NCBI RefSeq assembly: GCF_020360975.1
Contig: NW_025408673.1
Location: 1,364,001-1,428,000, forward strand
Length of the DNA: 64,000 nt
Source of the DNA: Hirsutella rhossiliensis
Lineage: Eukaryota; Ascomycota; Sordariomycetes; Hypocreales; Ophiocordycipitaceae
Reading direction: 5' to 3'
The position numbers were made by a program, and so were the translations under genes. Numbering within the stretch: position 1 is the first letter of the stretch; every line of letters begins with the position of its first letter. The notes beneath the pieces were generated by a model. It did not search any database and was not told where the DNA came from. It saw only the letters and a list, made by a program, of their open reading frames with translations. This document shows, piece by piece, positions 1 through 12,050 of this stretch.

Positions 1-1018
1 TAAGGTATTTTACCCCTCTTATTAATACTAAATACCTAGGCCTAGAACGGAGGGGTAGAAAAATTAAGGGGTACTATAGTTAAAAAGGCCTATATAATAA
101 GACTTACTATAAGGCTTCTATATAACCTTTAAAGGGAAGTCGTTAAGACCGCTTATTACCTTTAAAAGTAAACCTTAAAAGACCTTAAGAACTCTAAGGA
201 ACTAAACTAAGGAATAAACTAAAAATCCCCTTTTAAGCTCTTTATAAAAAATAAGGCCTCGCTAGCCTACCTTTATACTTATAGCTATAAGGTATATATT
301 ATAACTACTAATATATAGCTAAAAAGAAAGAAGAAAAGAAAGCTTAATTTTAAAGCCTTTATTAGTTACCTTATTAATTAAAATTTTATAAATATCTTTT
401 AGATTTAGATTCCTTTTTTATAAAAGGTAATTTAAACTAAGGATATAATTTCTAGTAAATCTAGCGTTTTTAATAAAAAGAGGGATTAATAGCCCTTCTT
501 ACTTTTATAATATTAGTTAATTTAAAAGATCTAAATCCCCCCTTCTTAATAGTCTTTAAAAGAGGTCTTAGATAAGGAAAAAAAAAGAAACTAATATTAA
601 TATAGTTTAAGATAATACTACCTTTAAAGAAGAAAAAGAAGAATCTATTAAATTAGATAATCTAGAAAAAGAAAGAGACTATAAGAAAGTAGTAGAGCTA
701 AAATACGCCTACCTTCCTATACCTTTACTTATAAAATAAAAAGAAGATCTAAAAGTAGCTTTTTTTATTAGTCTTCTTATCTTAACCTTTAATGGGGTAC
801 GAAAAGCACCTTCCTTAAAAGATTACCTAGCTGCCTTTTTATCTTTACTTTAAGAAGTAAAGGAAGGTATAGGGCCTAATATAGTGATTAAAAAAGACTA
901 ACTACTCCTTTATTTTAATCGATTTTCTAACTTTTATTTAATGCCTATAAAAGACGGTTCCTATAAAGTTTTTATAGTAAGCTAGCTCTTTAAGATATAG
1001 CTATTAATAAAGAAAGTA
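1..1018 (+). mobile_element. Copia-A internal fragment (integrase end to start of reverse transcriptase), RIP-dead
   Basis: Base by base this stretch follows the full-length Copia-A copy from about 8546 to 9525, in the same orientation, and then stops matching near 1018. It should encode the end of the integrase and the linker toward reverse transcriptase. CA and TG are absent, so the frame is full of TAA and TAG. The left end runs out of the window and the right end is an abrupt breakpoint. It is a degenerate relic and not functional. Confidence 0.8.
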
Positions 1019-2498
1019 TTTTAATAGGGATAAAGGTATATACCTAAAGTATATATAGTATATAGCTAAGGATTAATAAAGTAATTAACTATATAATTAT
1101 TTAGTTATTAGTTTAATATATAGCTCTAAGGGTCTTAGGTTATTAATATAAGTCTTAGAGATTTCTTTACTTTATACCTCTTTATCTTTATTAAAGTCGC
1201 GTAACTAGCGGCCTTTACTTTAAAAGGGAAAAATAAATATTCGAATTAATTATAATTAAGGAAGATACTTAATTAAATAATTTAAGCCTTTATAAAGCCT
1301 TTAAGTATACTTAGAGGGAAGTTAGATAAAGAGCGCTAGGGGTCTTATCCCTTTAATAGGCTAATATCTATAAGGGTACGATCTTATTTATTAAACTATA
1401 GCGGCCGCGATCCTCGCCGCTTAACTAAGTAGCTTAATAATATCTACTATTTATAGCTTAGTCTTATAAAATAACCTTTACTACTATAGCCCGGCTATAT
1501 ATATATAGCCTAGCTATATATATAGCCTACTAAATAATACTATAGGTAGTCTTTCTTTTCTTTATAAGGAGGTAATTTAATATAAGAAGGAAGGATATCG
1601 CTATAGCTCTCTAGGTTATATACTTAGGTATATACCTAGCTATATAATATCTAGCTTATATATCCTCTTTCTCCCCTTTAGCTAGCTATATAAAGGGTAT
1701 TTCTATTCTTTCCTTTAGCTAGTAGTAATTAATTACCTTATCCCTTTTTTATTTATAGTAAAAGGATATATACTTATATATTCGCTGCCTTAAAGTTAAA
1801 GACTTTATTTAGAAGTAATTAAGCGCGTCTTATACTAATAAATAATACTAATTTTAGTTTATTATATAGTAGCCGACTTACTAGACCTACTAGCTATAGT
1901 AAAAAGTCTATTATATTAACTACCTTATTATATAAGCCTAGGAATACTAGTGCTTTTAACCTTATTAAATACTAAGATCGAAAAGGGTTAGCTAAGCTAT
2001 ACTAGCTATAATAGTTTTAAAGTTATAGTATTTCTTTCTAGCTTAAATATAAAAAAGATACTTTATAAGGAGGTTTAAATAGCTTATTATACTTAAATAA
2101 AGAGAGTAAAGACTTAAATAAAAAGGGGAGGAAAATAAACTTTTCTTAAGCTAAGCCTTTAATATATATTAAATAAAATAAAGCTATCTTTTATTATAGT
2201 AAATAAAGAAAGCTACGCTTAATTTAATAGGAAGTAACTATATTAGTCCGCTACTAATCCTCTATAAAATAACTATAGTAAGCCGCTACTAACTTAAAGC
2301 ATTATATATTATTAATATAATAAAGGCTATAATTAAAAGGTTAATATTTCGACTTAGCCCTAACTAATAGCTATAAGACTATAAAAATATCTTAGTAATT
2401 CTAGCTCTATTACTATTAATTTAGCTTATATTTTTCGTTTATATAGTATAGGTATTATTAAGGTTTCTAGTACTATATTTAAGGTAGGAAGCTAAGCG
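1019..2498. other. Unclassified RIP-mutated DNA, probably a transposon relic
   Basis: CA and TG are nearly absent, stops occur in all frames, and there are TA-rich tracts (for example around 1494-1530). It matches none of the other families in the window that I could recognise. The block continues beyond the solo LTR at 2504-2962, because the 5-bp duplication there shows that the flanks were once contiguous. No domain could be named. Confidence 0.5.
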
Positions 2499-2503
2499 AC
2501 TTT

Positions 2504-2962
2504 TCTCGCGTAGAGAGATACGAGAAATATATATAAAATATACGAAGGTGAAATTAAAAGTAATAGGTCGGATAGGCAGGGCAGAGAGATTTAATTCTTA
2601 TAGGAGCAGTAATAAAGGTAGGGGAGTAATTATTATATTGCCTTAATTATCCTTCTTTCCTCTATCTAACGCCCCTATTTATACCCGTCTAGCATCTTAA
2701 TTAATAAAGAAGATCCTACTTAAAGAAGCTACTAATATCCTTTTAACTACCGAGCTTTTTGCCGGTTTTTTCCTTCCTTTATAGCCGTTTCCCGCACATC
2801 CGTCTTATCTCTCGCTACTTTATACTTTCCCTTATACCCCTACCCTCCTTTCTATACCTTCTTTTTAGCTCCTTCTTCTATACTAGGTGTTTTTAGCTTC
2901 CTTAGTCCTTCTTACTAAGGGATATCTCCGAGAACTATGAAATTAAGCTACGCTTCGCGATA
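2504..2962 (-). repeat. Solo LTR of Copia-A with 5-bp target duplication
   Basis: This 459-bp sequence is the reverse complement of the Copia-A LTR, running from tctcgcg to cgcgata. It is flanked by acttt on both sides (2499-2503 and 2963-2967), with no internal retrotransposon sequence attached. That is the signature of LTR-LTR recombination after insertion. Some CA/TG remain, so this copy is less RIPped than the DNA around it. Confidence 0.88.
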
Positions 2963-2967
2963 ACTTT

Positions 2968-4461
2968 ACTATTTTTTCTCTTAGTCGCTATTTAATTCTA
3001 TAATAATAGTAAATAAGAACTATTTAGTAAAAGGATTTATCGCTTACTTAAATCTACCTAAGAATAGTTAATTACTTAGTTAAGTTTAAGGTCGAAGAAT
3101 TATATTATTAGCTTTATATACTAGCTAGTAATAGGTTAACTACTAGCCTTTTATAGTATTACTACTTTATTTAGTAATTAGACTCTTAGAAGATTAATAT
3201 ATAGTCCCGCTACTAAGTTATAATATATTTAAATACTAACTTAAAGTACTTAAATAACTAAAAGGAAAATCGCTTAAACTAAAATAAGATAGATAGGGGC
3301 TTTTATAATAGTCCCCCTTATCGCTTACTATAACTAATACCTACTTAGCTAGTACCTAGATAAATTTTATAGACTAGCTTTACCTAACTAATCGATTAAC
3401 GTAGTTATAAATTTAATAAATAGTACCTTAGCTAGATTACTTATAAGGACGCTTAATTACTTATAAGGCTAAGTAAGTACTTACTATATCTATTACCTCT
3501 TAATAAGGTAGGTTAGTTAGCGTATATATTATCGTTATTACTATCGCTACTAGTTTTACTATATATAAGTTCTACTTATTTATAGTCCTAAGATATATAT
3601 AGTAGATATTTAGAACTATACTTAGGCTATTATAATTTATATTATATACTATACCTTATATTCTTATTATACTACCCATTTATAAGCTAGATATTATTAT
3701 AATAATCCCTTATATATTATTTACTTCCTTAATAGCTTTAGCTATATCGCTCTTTAATACTACTTAGATATATAGTATCCATAGTAATAATATATACTTA
3801 TATATATCTTTTATTTAGTATATCTATACTATTTATAATACTATAATAATCTTTTATATTAGTAATATAAACCTCTTAGTTATATAATTTCTTAAGGCTA
3901 CTAATAGATATTTTATTAGTAAGGTCTAAAGATTAATATAAAGTTTAATTATAGCTTATTTATATTATTCCTTTATTATTTAAATATTAGCCTTAAATAT
4001 AGCTATAGTCTTTACTATTATACGAAACGCGCTTATAATAGCTTATACCCTTACTATTTATACTTTATTTATCTAAGCTATATATTTTATATAGAGGGTA
4101 TATATCTAGATATTAAAGGTATAATCTATAGCTAGTATAACTATTACTTTAAAAAGTTATCTTAATACTCTTAGTAATAGTATCTTTAACCTTCTTAGGC
4201 CTATAAAGGCGCTAAGTCCTTTAGCGGCTGCTTTTATTATATATTACTAGAATCATAGCTCGTTATTTATAATTACTCTTAGAATCTTAGTACTCTCCTT
4301 AAGTTAGACCTCTTTACCTATAATTAGAAATAGCCTATTACTATTATATATAGTAGCTCGCGTAAAATAAATAATCGTTATATTATTTACTATAAAGGTT
4401 ATACCGCTACTATACTATATACCTTTTACTTAAGCGTATTATTAATAACTACTTAAATACC
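2968..4461. other. Unclassified RIP-mutated DNA
   Basis: This AT-rich stretch lacks CA and TG and is saturated with stops. It was continuous with 1019-2498 before the solo LTR arrived. It may be a RIPped transposon body, but I see no conserved motif that would place it in a family. Confidence 0.45.
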
Positions 4462-4473
4462 TTCTTAGTTTAC

Positions 4474-5297
4474 TTTATTTTTTTATATTATTATTTATAT
4501 ATAGCTTTTAGGGCTTTAGTAAGGCTAATAAGGGCCTAGGCCCTATTAATAGTTCTAGCTAGCTATAGAGCCTAGGGGCCTATAACTAATTAAGGAAAGG
4601 ATAGCTATAAAAGTAAGATAAAGGAAAGGTTAATCTAGTTCCTTTTATATAGTATTTCCCCCCTTTAAGGGCCCTAGGGCCCCTAGGTTACTCCTTTTTA
4701 AGCTACTTAGCTATCCTTATCTCTATCCTAGCTAAGAAGGTTAAAAGGGCTTCCCTTCCTTTCTTAGAGCTATAAAGAAAAAGTAAGCTAAGGGCCCCCT
4801 TTTATTTCTTAAAGGTCTAGTAAAGGACCTCTCTTTCCCTCCTATAGTTCGGGCACCTTAGGATAAGGTGCCTAGCTATATACCTTCCTTAAGTATAGCG
4901 GTAATTATCTTAGTCTATCTTATTAGTCCTTTTTAAAAAGGAAAATAAGAAGCTAGCCTTAAAAAGGAGCTAGTAAAAAGCTAAAAGGATCGGCCTAGGC
5001 CTCTTATAAGGTCCTTTTCTAGGCTAAGGGCTAAGTAAGGGGTCTTTTAAATAGATATATAGTACTTACCTAAGCCCTTAGCCCTAAGGCCTTTAGCTGC
5101 CTTAGTAGCTTAAAGGCCCTTTTAATAGTCTTTAGTAGCTTACTAGACCTTTTTTTATAAGTAGCTAATAAAGACTAAAGGGGTCCCTTAGGTAAGGGCT
5201 TCTAAGCCTTTCTTAGCTAGCTAGTTAGCTAGCTCGTTACTAAAGATCCCTAGGTAGCTAAGGTATTAATATAGCTATATATTATAAAAGTCTTTTA
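4474..5297 (-). mobile_element. 5'-truncated Tad-like LINE with 12-bp target duplication
   Basis: The sequence matches, in reverse complement, the end of the LINE at about 27590-28397: the RNase H C-terminus, the GC-rich 3' untranslated region and a poly(A), seen here as a T-run near 4478-4484. The duplication ttcttagtttac lies at 4462-4473 and 5298-5309. Truncation at the 5' end, a poly(A) tail and a long variable duplication are the marks of target-primed reverse transcription. The copy is RIPped and dead. Confidence 0.85.
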
Positions 5298-5309
5298 TTC
5301 TTAGTTTAC

Positions 5310-5661
5310 CTTTATAGTAGGCCCAGTTACCTAGGCCGAGTTTTATTATCTTTTATTATTTTTATCTTTACTTTTAATTATTTTCGTTGTTTTATTTTAT
5401 TTTATTTATTTTTATACTACCTTATTTTCTATTTTTATTTTCGTTTATATACTATTAGTTAAGTTCGCGGGTAACGCCGCCCCTTCTATCTTTACCGCGC
5501 TAAACGCTACTACTTAGTATAGCTTACTTATATATAGGGTACTAACTCTTAAACTAGCCCGCGCTAGCCTATAGCCTTCGATACTCTACCTTTAGCGCGG
5601 CCTATTACGCTATTATAAAGCTAAACCCTTAATCTAGGGTATCCTATTTAGTTCTCTATTA
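5310..5661. other. RIPped spacer with a T-rich tract
   Basis: No gene is seen. It holds a T-rich, attt-repeated tract at about 5340-5450, followed by a somewhat GC-richer stretch with CpG retained. It separates the LINE relic from the full-length Copia-A and ends in that element's left target duplication. Confidence 0.5.
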
Positions 5662-5666
5662 ATACC

Positions 5667-6152
5667 TATTATAAAGCGTAGCTTAATTTCGTAGTTCTTA
5701 AAGATATCCCTTAGTAAGAGGGACTAAGGAAGCTAAAAACACCTAGTATAAAAGAAGGAAGAAGGAGCTAAAAAGAGGTATAAAAAGGAGGGTAGGAGTA
5801 TAAAGGGAAGTAAAAGTAGCTATAGCTTCTTATAGAGGTAGTAAGAGATAAGACGGATATACTAGTAACGGCTAGAAAAGAAGGGAAAAACTAGTAAAAA
5901 GCTTAGTAGTTAAAAGGATATTAATAGCTTCTTTAAGTAGGATCTTCTTTATTAATTAAAATACTAGATAGGTATAAAGAGGGGCGTTAAATAAAGGAAA
6001 GAAAGAGAATTAAGGTAATATAATAATTACTCCCCTACCTTTATTAATGCCCCTATAAGAATTAAATCTCTCTCCCTTACCTATCCGACCCCTTACTTTT
6101 AATTTTACCTTTATATATTTTATATATACTTCTTATATCTCTCTTTATAAGA
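5667..6152 (+). repeat. 5' LTR of Copia-A
   Basis: It aligns along its whole 486 bp with the 3' LTR at 11472-11957. The differences I see are chiefly C-to-T and G-to-A in CA/TG contexts, with some CG sites also changed. The first bases, tattataaagcg, correspond to tatcgcgaagcg in the right LTR and to a TGTCG start in the better preserved copy at 41037-41514. Confidence 0.92.
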
Positions 6153-6169
6153 GTTATAGGCCTAGGAGG
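6153..6169 (+). promoter_or_regulatory. Primer-binding site, initiator tRNA-Met half molecule
   Basis: The sequence gttataggcctaggagg directly follows the LTR. Other copies read gttataagcc at the same point. Allowing for RIP G-to-A, this is complementary to the anticodon arm of initiator tRNA-Met (CAU in the middle), which is known to prime Copia and Ty5 elements as a half-tRNA. The assignment to tRNA-Met is from knowledge of that arm; the host tRNA is not in this window. Confidence 0.75.
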
Positions 6170-6199
6170 AATAGAATTCCTATATATTCCGGCTGCTAT

Positions 6200-7650
6200 A
6201 AAAGGTACCTTTCTTATATCCCTTATAGCTCCCTTTTACCCCTCTTACTAAAAAAGCTAATTTTTAACTAACTTTTCTACCCTTCCCTTATAATAATATT
6301 AAAAAATAACTCTATTATCCCTATAGTCTATAAGACGATTTTTATAAAGCCTTAAGATTAGTATAAGTAGTTAAAGGAGCTATAGGCTTATATAGATACA
6401 ACTATCTATAATTTAGTCTTCTTTAATAAGTAGGACCCTCTTAAGCCCCCTCTTTATCCTAGGGTAATAGAATTTATAAAGGGAGCTTCCCTCTTCTCTA
6501 AGCTAACCTCCGTATAATAGAGAGCTTTTTCTACTACCTGAGGTAACTATAAGAGTTATCGTAAGGAATACCTTTATAAGATAAAGCTACTAACTACTAC
6601 TTATATAGTAATAACGGAATCCGTTAGTACTATAAAGCTAATCTCTTTTTAAGAGGAAGAGACTCCTAAGTAGTAGCTTTTAAAGCTTAAGACCTCGATA
6701 GCTCCCTTAAGGGGCTATATAACTAACTATATTAAGAAGACTTATATAGTATACCTAGGAGCTTTTTTTACTAGGAACCTACTAGCTTCTTTATAGCTAG
6801 CTAAGTAAGAAGAAATTCTTAAGGAAGCTAACTAATACTTCCTTATAAAAGCTCTTTCTAGCTAGTAGCTATAGGATATATTTCTCCTAATAAAGCCTAT
6901 TAGTAACGGTTACTCGACTATCTTTTAAGAAGCTAGCTAGGAACTAAATAAAGAGGCTATTAAAGTATAATAGTAAGTAGTCTTATTCCTTTATAGCTAG
7001 TACTTAACCTAGATAGTTTAACCTATAGCTATCGTAGCCCCTATTACTACGGCCCCCGCTGCTGCTACTACGGCTGTTGCTCCTTTAGCTCCTTCTCCCT
7101 TAAGAGCCTTAACCCCGTCTTTAATAGCTGCCCCGGTCCTAGCTCCGCCTCTTACTCTAGTCCCGGCCCCGGTCCCGTTAATTAGACCGGCCTAACTAGT
7201 CCCTTAATAGACCTTTTAGTCCGTTAGTCGAAAAATTAAGGAACTAGTTAAAATCGAACCTCTTTATTAAAATTAGTAATAAGGGGTAAAAAGGGGGGGT
7301 TTTTAAGCAAACCTTTTAAAAAGGGACGAGGACTCCTTAAAGAAATAATATATAAGGAGGAATCGACCTACCTACTAAGTATATAAAAATCCTTATTAGC
7401 TAGAAGACTACTAGTAGGTATTTAAGGAAAACCGACTTAAAGGAATTAACCCTTTAAAGAGGCTATAAGAAATAGTATAATAGTCTCTTAAGGAGGACCC
7501 CTTATTATAGAAGAAGATAGATAAGATTTAGGTTACTAAGAAATAGTAATTAACGCTACTACTATAAATTTAAGAAATAATTATTAGTATAGTAAATCCG
7601 GCCTTTATCTTCCCTACGGATTAATAAAGCTAAGACTAACTATTAAGACC
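6200..7650 (+). pseudogene. Copia-A gag, RIP-dead
   Basis: This is the region between the primer site and the protease. It has no open frame after RIP. A stretch near 7020-7200 reads as an Ala/Pro-rich linker (gcc, gct, ccg and ccc codons), and the region recurs in the gag pieces at 28524-29545, 45700-46775, 47390-47700 and 63312-64000. I could not identify a zinc knuckle with confidence because TGY (Cys) codons become TAY (Tyr). Boundaries are approximate. Confidence 0.7.
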
Positions 7651-7659
7651 CTCTAACTA

Positions 7660-10600
7660 TCCCCTATAAAAATTAGTAATCCTTAACTTTAGTAATTACC
7701 TTAATATCTATAATATACTCTTATAATTCCGGTCCTTTAAGAAGGCATAGAGGGAATACCTTATTACCGGAGACTTAACTATATAGATAAAGGGATATAA
7801 AAGGGTAAATTTCACGATAAAATTACCTAACGGGTCTATATAAACTCTTCGACGAAAAAGGGTAGCTTTTTACCCTCGATTTTTAATAAGCCTAATTTCC
7901 TTCTACCCTCTTAAGAGAAAGGAATCTTTTAGGATATAACGTTTAAGCCTATAAGGCTAGTTTAAAAGAATTAGACTATTAGGCTTATTAAGGAGAAATT
8001 CGGTTAATTTATTCTTAAATTCCGACCTATCCTTAGGAAGGAATCTCTTAAGAAGTTAGCTTTCCTTACTTAAAGGAGGGTAGGTTTAAAGGACCCTCTT
8101 TTAGTAGCCTTAGGAGATAGCCTTCTTTAGCACGCACGACTTAGTTACCTAGGCCCCCTAGCTTAATATAAGCTAGGCTAATAATAGGGCGTACGAATAA
8201 GGGGCCTAAAGATAGTTAAATATAAATACTACGGCTAAGGAAAGACTAAGAGACGAATTTCTAAACGAACCCCTTTATAGCTAAACTAACTATATAAGGA
8301 AATTTAGGTAGACTAAACTAACGTCTCTAAGGACTAAGAAAGCTTTATTAAGGTAATGTTTTTTATAGACGCTTTTTTAGGGATAGTTTTCCCTTATTTC
8401 TTATAGACCTACCTAAGTAAGTATAACTAGTCTACCCTCTAGGACTTTATTAACTATATAAAATCCTACTTTAGCTATAGGGTAAAGAAGATACGGTTTA
8501 ATAGAGAGCTATTTATAAAGGATATCTTAAATTAGCTTTAAAAAGGGGCATTTTACCCCTCCTATTAGCACTAAATACCTAGGCCTAGAATAGAGGGGTA
8601 GAAAGATTAGGGGGTGCTATAATAGAAAGGGCCTATACGATAAGACTTACTATAAAGCTTCCTTATAATCTTTAAAGGGAAGTTATTAAGACCGCCTATT
8701 ACCTATAGAACCGGACCCCTAAAGGGACTACTTAAGGAATAGACTAGAAATCCCCCCTTAAGCTCTTTACGAAGAAGAGGGCCTCGCTAGCTTACCTTCG
8801 TGCCTATAGCTATAAGGTATATATAATAACTACTAATATATAGCTAAAAAGGAAGAAGAAAAGAAAGCTTAATCCTAGAGCCTTTATTAGTTACCTTATT
8901 AGTTATAATTCTATAAATATCTTCCGGATTTAGATTTCTCTTTTATAGAAGGTTATTTTAACTAAGGATATAATTCTCGACGAATCTAGCTTTTTCGATA
9001 GTAAGAGGGATTAATAGCCCCTCTTACTCTTATAAAGTTAGCTAATTTAAAAGATCTAAATTCCCCTTCCTTATAGTCTTAAGAAGAGGTCCTAGATAAG
9101 GAAATAGAAGAAGAAACCGATATTAAAGTAGTTAAGGATAACGCTAACTTTAAAGAAAAGGAAGCTATTAGATTAGATAATCTAAATAAAGAAGGAGACT
9201 ATAAGAAAGTAATAGAGCTAGAATACGCCTACCTCCCTACGCCTCCTCTTATAAAATAAGAAGAAGATCTAAAAGTAGCTTTTTTAGTTAGTCTTCCTAT
9301 CTTAACCCCTAAGGGGGTAAGAAAGGCACCTCTCTTAAAGGATTACCTAGCTGCTTTTTTATCCCTGCTTTAAGAAGTAAAGGAAGGTATAGGGCCCGAT
9401 ATAGTTACTAAAGAAGACTAACCTCTCCCTTATTTCGATCGTTTTTCCGACTTCTATCTAATACTAATCAAAGAAGGTTCTTATAGAGCGTTTATAATAG
9501 GCCGGCTTTTTAAGCTACTATTAGTAAGGAAGGTATATAAAAGAGACCTCCTAGACCTACTAGTAAACTAAAAGCAGCTAGAAAGACACTATTTTAAAAA
9601 CTAGTTTTTCTAGGCCTAGAAAGACTACCTAGCCTTATATAAATAGATAGGGTCTTTTAAAGAGGTCCTTAAGGAAAGGGTAAGAGGAAAATAGGTCCTT
9701 AGCTATAAGTAGGTCTTTATCTAAAAAACTAATAAATATAGCTTCCTTTAGAAGTATAAAGCCCGGCTAGTTATTTATAGTAATTAATAGGAAAAAGGGG
9801 ATCTACCTACTAAGGCAACTACCTTAGTAAGGATATCTTTTCGGACTCTTATAGCTATAGTAGTAGAATTTAACCTTAAACTTAACTAGATAGATATAGT
9901 TAACGCCTTTATTAACTGCTTACTTAAGGAAGAAGAAGTTATCTATATATACCTTCTACTAAGCTTTTAATAGATAGGAAAGGTTCTATAGCTTAGGAAA
10001 GCTCTATACGGACTATAAAGATTACCCCTTCTTTAGTAATAGTATTTAATAGGTTCCCTTAAAGCCCTAGGCTTTAAGAAAGTCCCTAAGGAACTATATA
10101 TAATATAAAAGGGTAAAATTATAGTCTTATTCTACGTTAATAATATTATCTAGGCTTACTTAAAAGAAGAAGAAGCTACTACTAAGGAGGCTATACGATG
10201 CCTATAATAAAGGTATAAGATAATTAAGTTAAGGGAGCTAAAGTAGTTCCTAGGGATATAAATCCTTTAGAATAAGTCTTAACGGACTATCTAGCTTACC
10301 TAAGACGCCTATATCGATAAGGTCGCTTATAAATTCCTCCCTAATTCCCTTAATAGGAAGCTTCCCTTTATACCTATATTAAATAAAGAGCTTTTACCTA
10401 ATCTATCCTTTTAAGCTAAGGAGTAAGAGAAATACTAATATTAATAGAAGGTAGGCTTCCTGCTTTTTTTTAGCTATTTCTACTAGACTAGATATCTCTT
10501 TTACGGTCTCCTAGCTAGCTAGGTATAACTAGAATCCTAGCCCTAGGCTTTAAGAAGTAGTAGATAGAGCTATCCTTTATCTTTATTTAATAAGATTATA

Positions 10601-11455
10601 TAGTCTACGCCTAGGAGGGTAGGAAAGGAAGAAATTAGCTACTAAAATCTTCCTTTATTAAGTAATTCGTCCTTTATAGATAATTCCTTAGATAAAAAGA
10701 GCTTATAAGGGTATATTATATCCCTTTTTAAAGGAACTATTACTTAAAGAGCTTTAAAGCAAGCTACCGTTACGACTTTTAGTATAAAGGTAGAGCTACT
10801 AGCTCTTTTAAAAGTATTAAAAGAAGCGATTTTCCTTAGCCGGCTATTAATATCTCTACGACTATAAATTCCGACCCTATTAGCTATAAAATGCGATAAT
10901 ATATAGACTATACGAATTCTTATAGAAAATAGTAAGCTATCGACCTAGCTATAGTATATCGATATCTACTAGTATTAGTTACGCTAAGAAGTCTAAAGGG
11001 GACTTATTTCTATTTATTAAGTACTAACGGCATCGATAAAAGCCGACGGTATTACGAAGCCCCTACCGAAGTAGAAGCTAGCTATCTTTTTATAGTAAAT
11101 TAGGCTAGAAGACGTTTAAGAGAAGCTGTCCTTAGAGGCCCGCCTTAAGAGTCTATAAGAGGAGCTAATAGTATATATAAGAAGGTAACGTCTATAGCCG
11201 AAGAAGAAGGAAGAGGTTTTCCCTTTAGAGGGCCCCCTATTTTAATTAGGTTTTTCCCTTTTAAAGAAGGCCCCCTTTCTTATAGGACTTTCCCCTCTTT
11301 AGGCCCCTATTCCTTAAGTAGGTCTAAAAGAGCCTAGGGACCTAAAAGGGCCCCTACTTTCCTCGAGTAAATAGAGAAGTATAGAGCTAAGAACCTCCTC
11401 TATACGCTTACTAGCCCGAAGCCGTATTAGCTATGCCCTTACTATAAGGGCAGGC
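7660..11455 (+). pseudogene. Copia-A pol (protease, integrase, reverse transcriptase, RNase H), RIP-dead
   Basis: Landmarks can be read through the stops. A protease site is at about 7685-7700, where DSG-like codons became Asn-Phe-Ser. The GAG-pre-integrase block His-Ala-Arg-Leu-Ser-x-Leu-Gly-Pro-Leu-Ala is near 8130. A zinc-finger end, Cys-like then Gly-x-Gly-Lys-Thr-Lys-Arg-Arg, is near 8225-8260. Integrase core sequence follows to about 9100. Reverse transcriptase carries a Phe-Tyr-Val-Asn-Asn box (from YVDD) near 10130-10145, and an RNase H region lies at about 10740-11100. No product can be made. Boundaries are approximate. Confidence 0.8.
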
Positions 11456-11460
11456 TATAG

Positions 11461-11471
11461 CTAAGGGGGTA
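11461..11471 (+). promoter_or_regulatory. Polypurine tract of Copia-A
   Basis: The sequence ctaagggggta abuts the 3' LTR. The equivalent site in the minus-strand copy at 41515 reads ctaagggggtg. The same tract borders the LTR of the miniature element at 52451-52847, which links the two families. Confidence 0.75.
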
Positions 11472-11957
11472 TATCGCGAAGCGTGGCCTAATTTCGCAGT
11501 TCTCGGAGATATCCCTTAGTAAGAGGGACTAAGGAAGCTAAAAACACCTAGTATAGAAGAAGGAAGAAGGAGCTAAAAAGAGGTGCAGAAAGGAGGGTAG
11601 GGGCATAAGGGGAAGCAGAAGTGGCGATGGCTTCCTATAGAGGTGGCGAGAGATAAGACGGATATGCCGGCAACGGCTAGAAAAGAAGGGAAAAACCGGC
11701 AAAAAGCTCGGTAGCTAAAAGGACATTAGTAGCTTCTTTAAGCAGGATTTTCTTTGTTAATTGAGATGCTAGATAGGTATAAAGAGGGGCGTTGGATAGA
11801 GGAAAGAAGGAGAATCAAGGCAATATAATAATCACTCCCCTACCTCTATTGCTGCCCCCGCAAGAATCAAATCTCTCTGCCCTACCTGTCCGACCCCTTA
11901 CTTCTAATTTCACCTTCGTGCATTTTACATGCACTTCTCGTATCTCTCTTCGCGAGA
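11472..11957 (+). repeat. 3' LTR of Copia-A, largely spared by RIP
   Basis: This 486-bp LTR still contains many CA and TG dinucleotides, unlike its partner at 5667-6152. It is therefore the best guide to the original LTR. A TATA-type motif, tataaag, lies at 11778-11784 and fits plus-strand transcription of the element. It ends in cgcgaga and is followed by the duplication atacc. Confidence 0.92.
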
Positions 11958-12050
11958 ATACCAATGCCTAGGGACAAGCCCCATTCTCTATTGCACCCAA
12001 CGTCCACATGCATCCACCTATGCCCTTTCGGTCCGCGCCCTGGCGCGCGG

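Larger units (their letters stand above)
5667..11957 (+). mobile_element. Full-length Ty1/Copia retrotransposon (Copia-A), RIP-inactivated
   Basis: This 6,291-bp element has two LTRs of 486 bp each and is flanked by the 5-bp duplication atacc (5662-5666 and 11958-11962). The order is LTR, tRNA-Met half primer site, gag, protease, integrase, reverse transcriptase, RNase H, polypurine tract, LTR. Integrase before reverse transcriptase defines the Copia superfamily. RIP has changed most CA/TG to TA, so the catalytic YVDD now reads Tyr-Val-Asn-Asn near 10132 and stops are everywhere. The right LTR is far less mutated than the left one. This copy serves as the reference for the other Copia-A pieces in the window. 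Confidence 0.93.
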
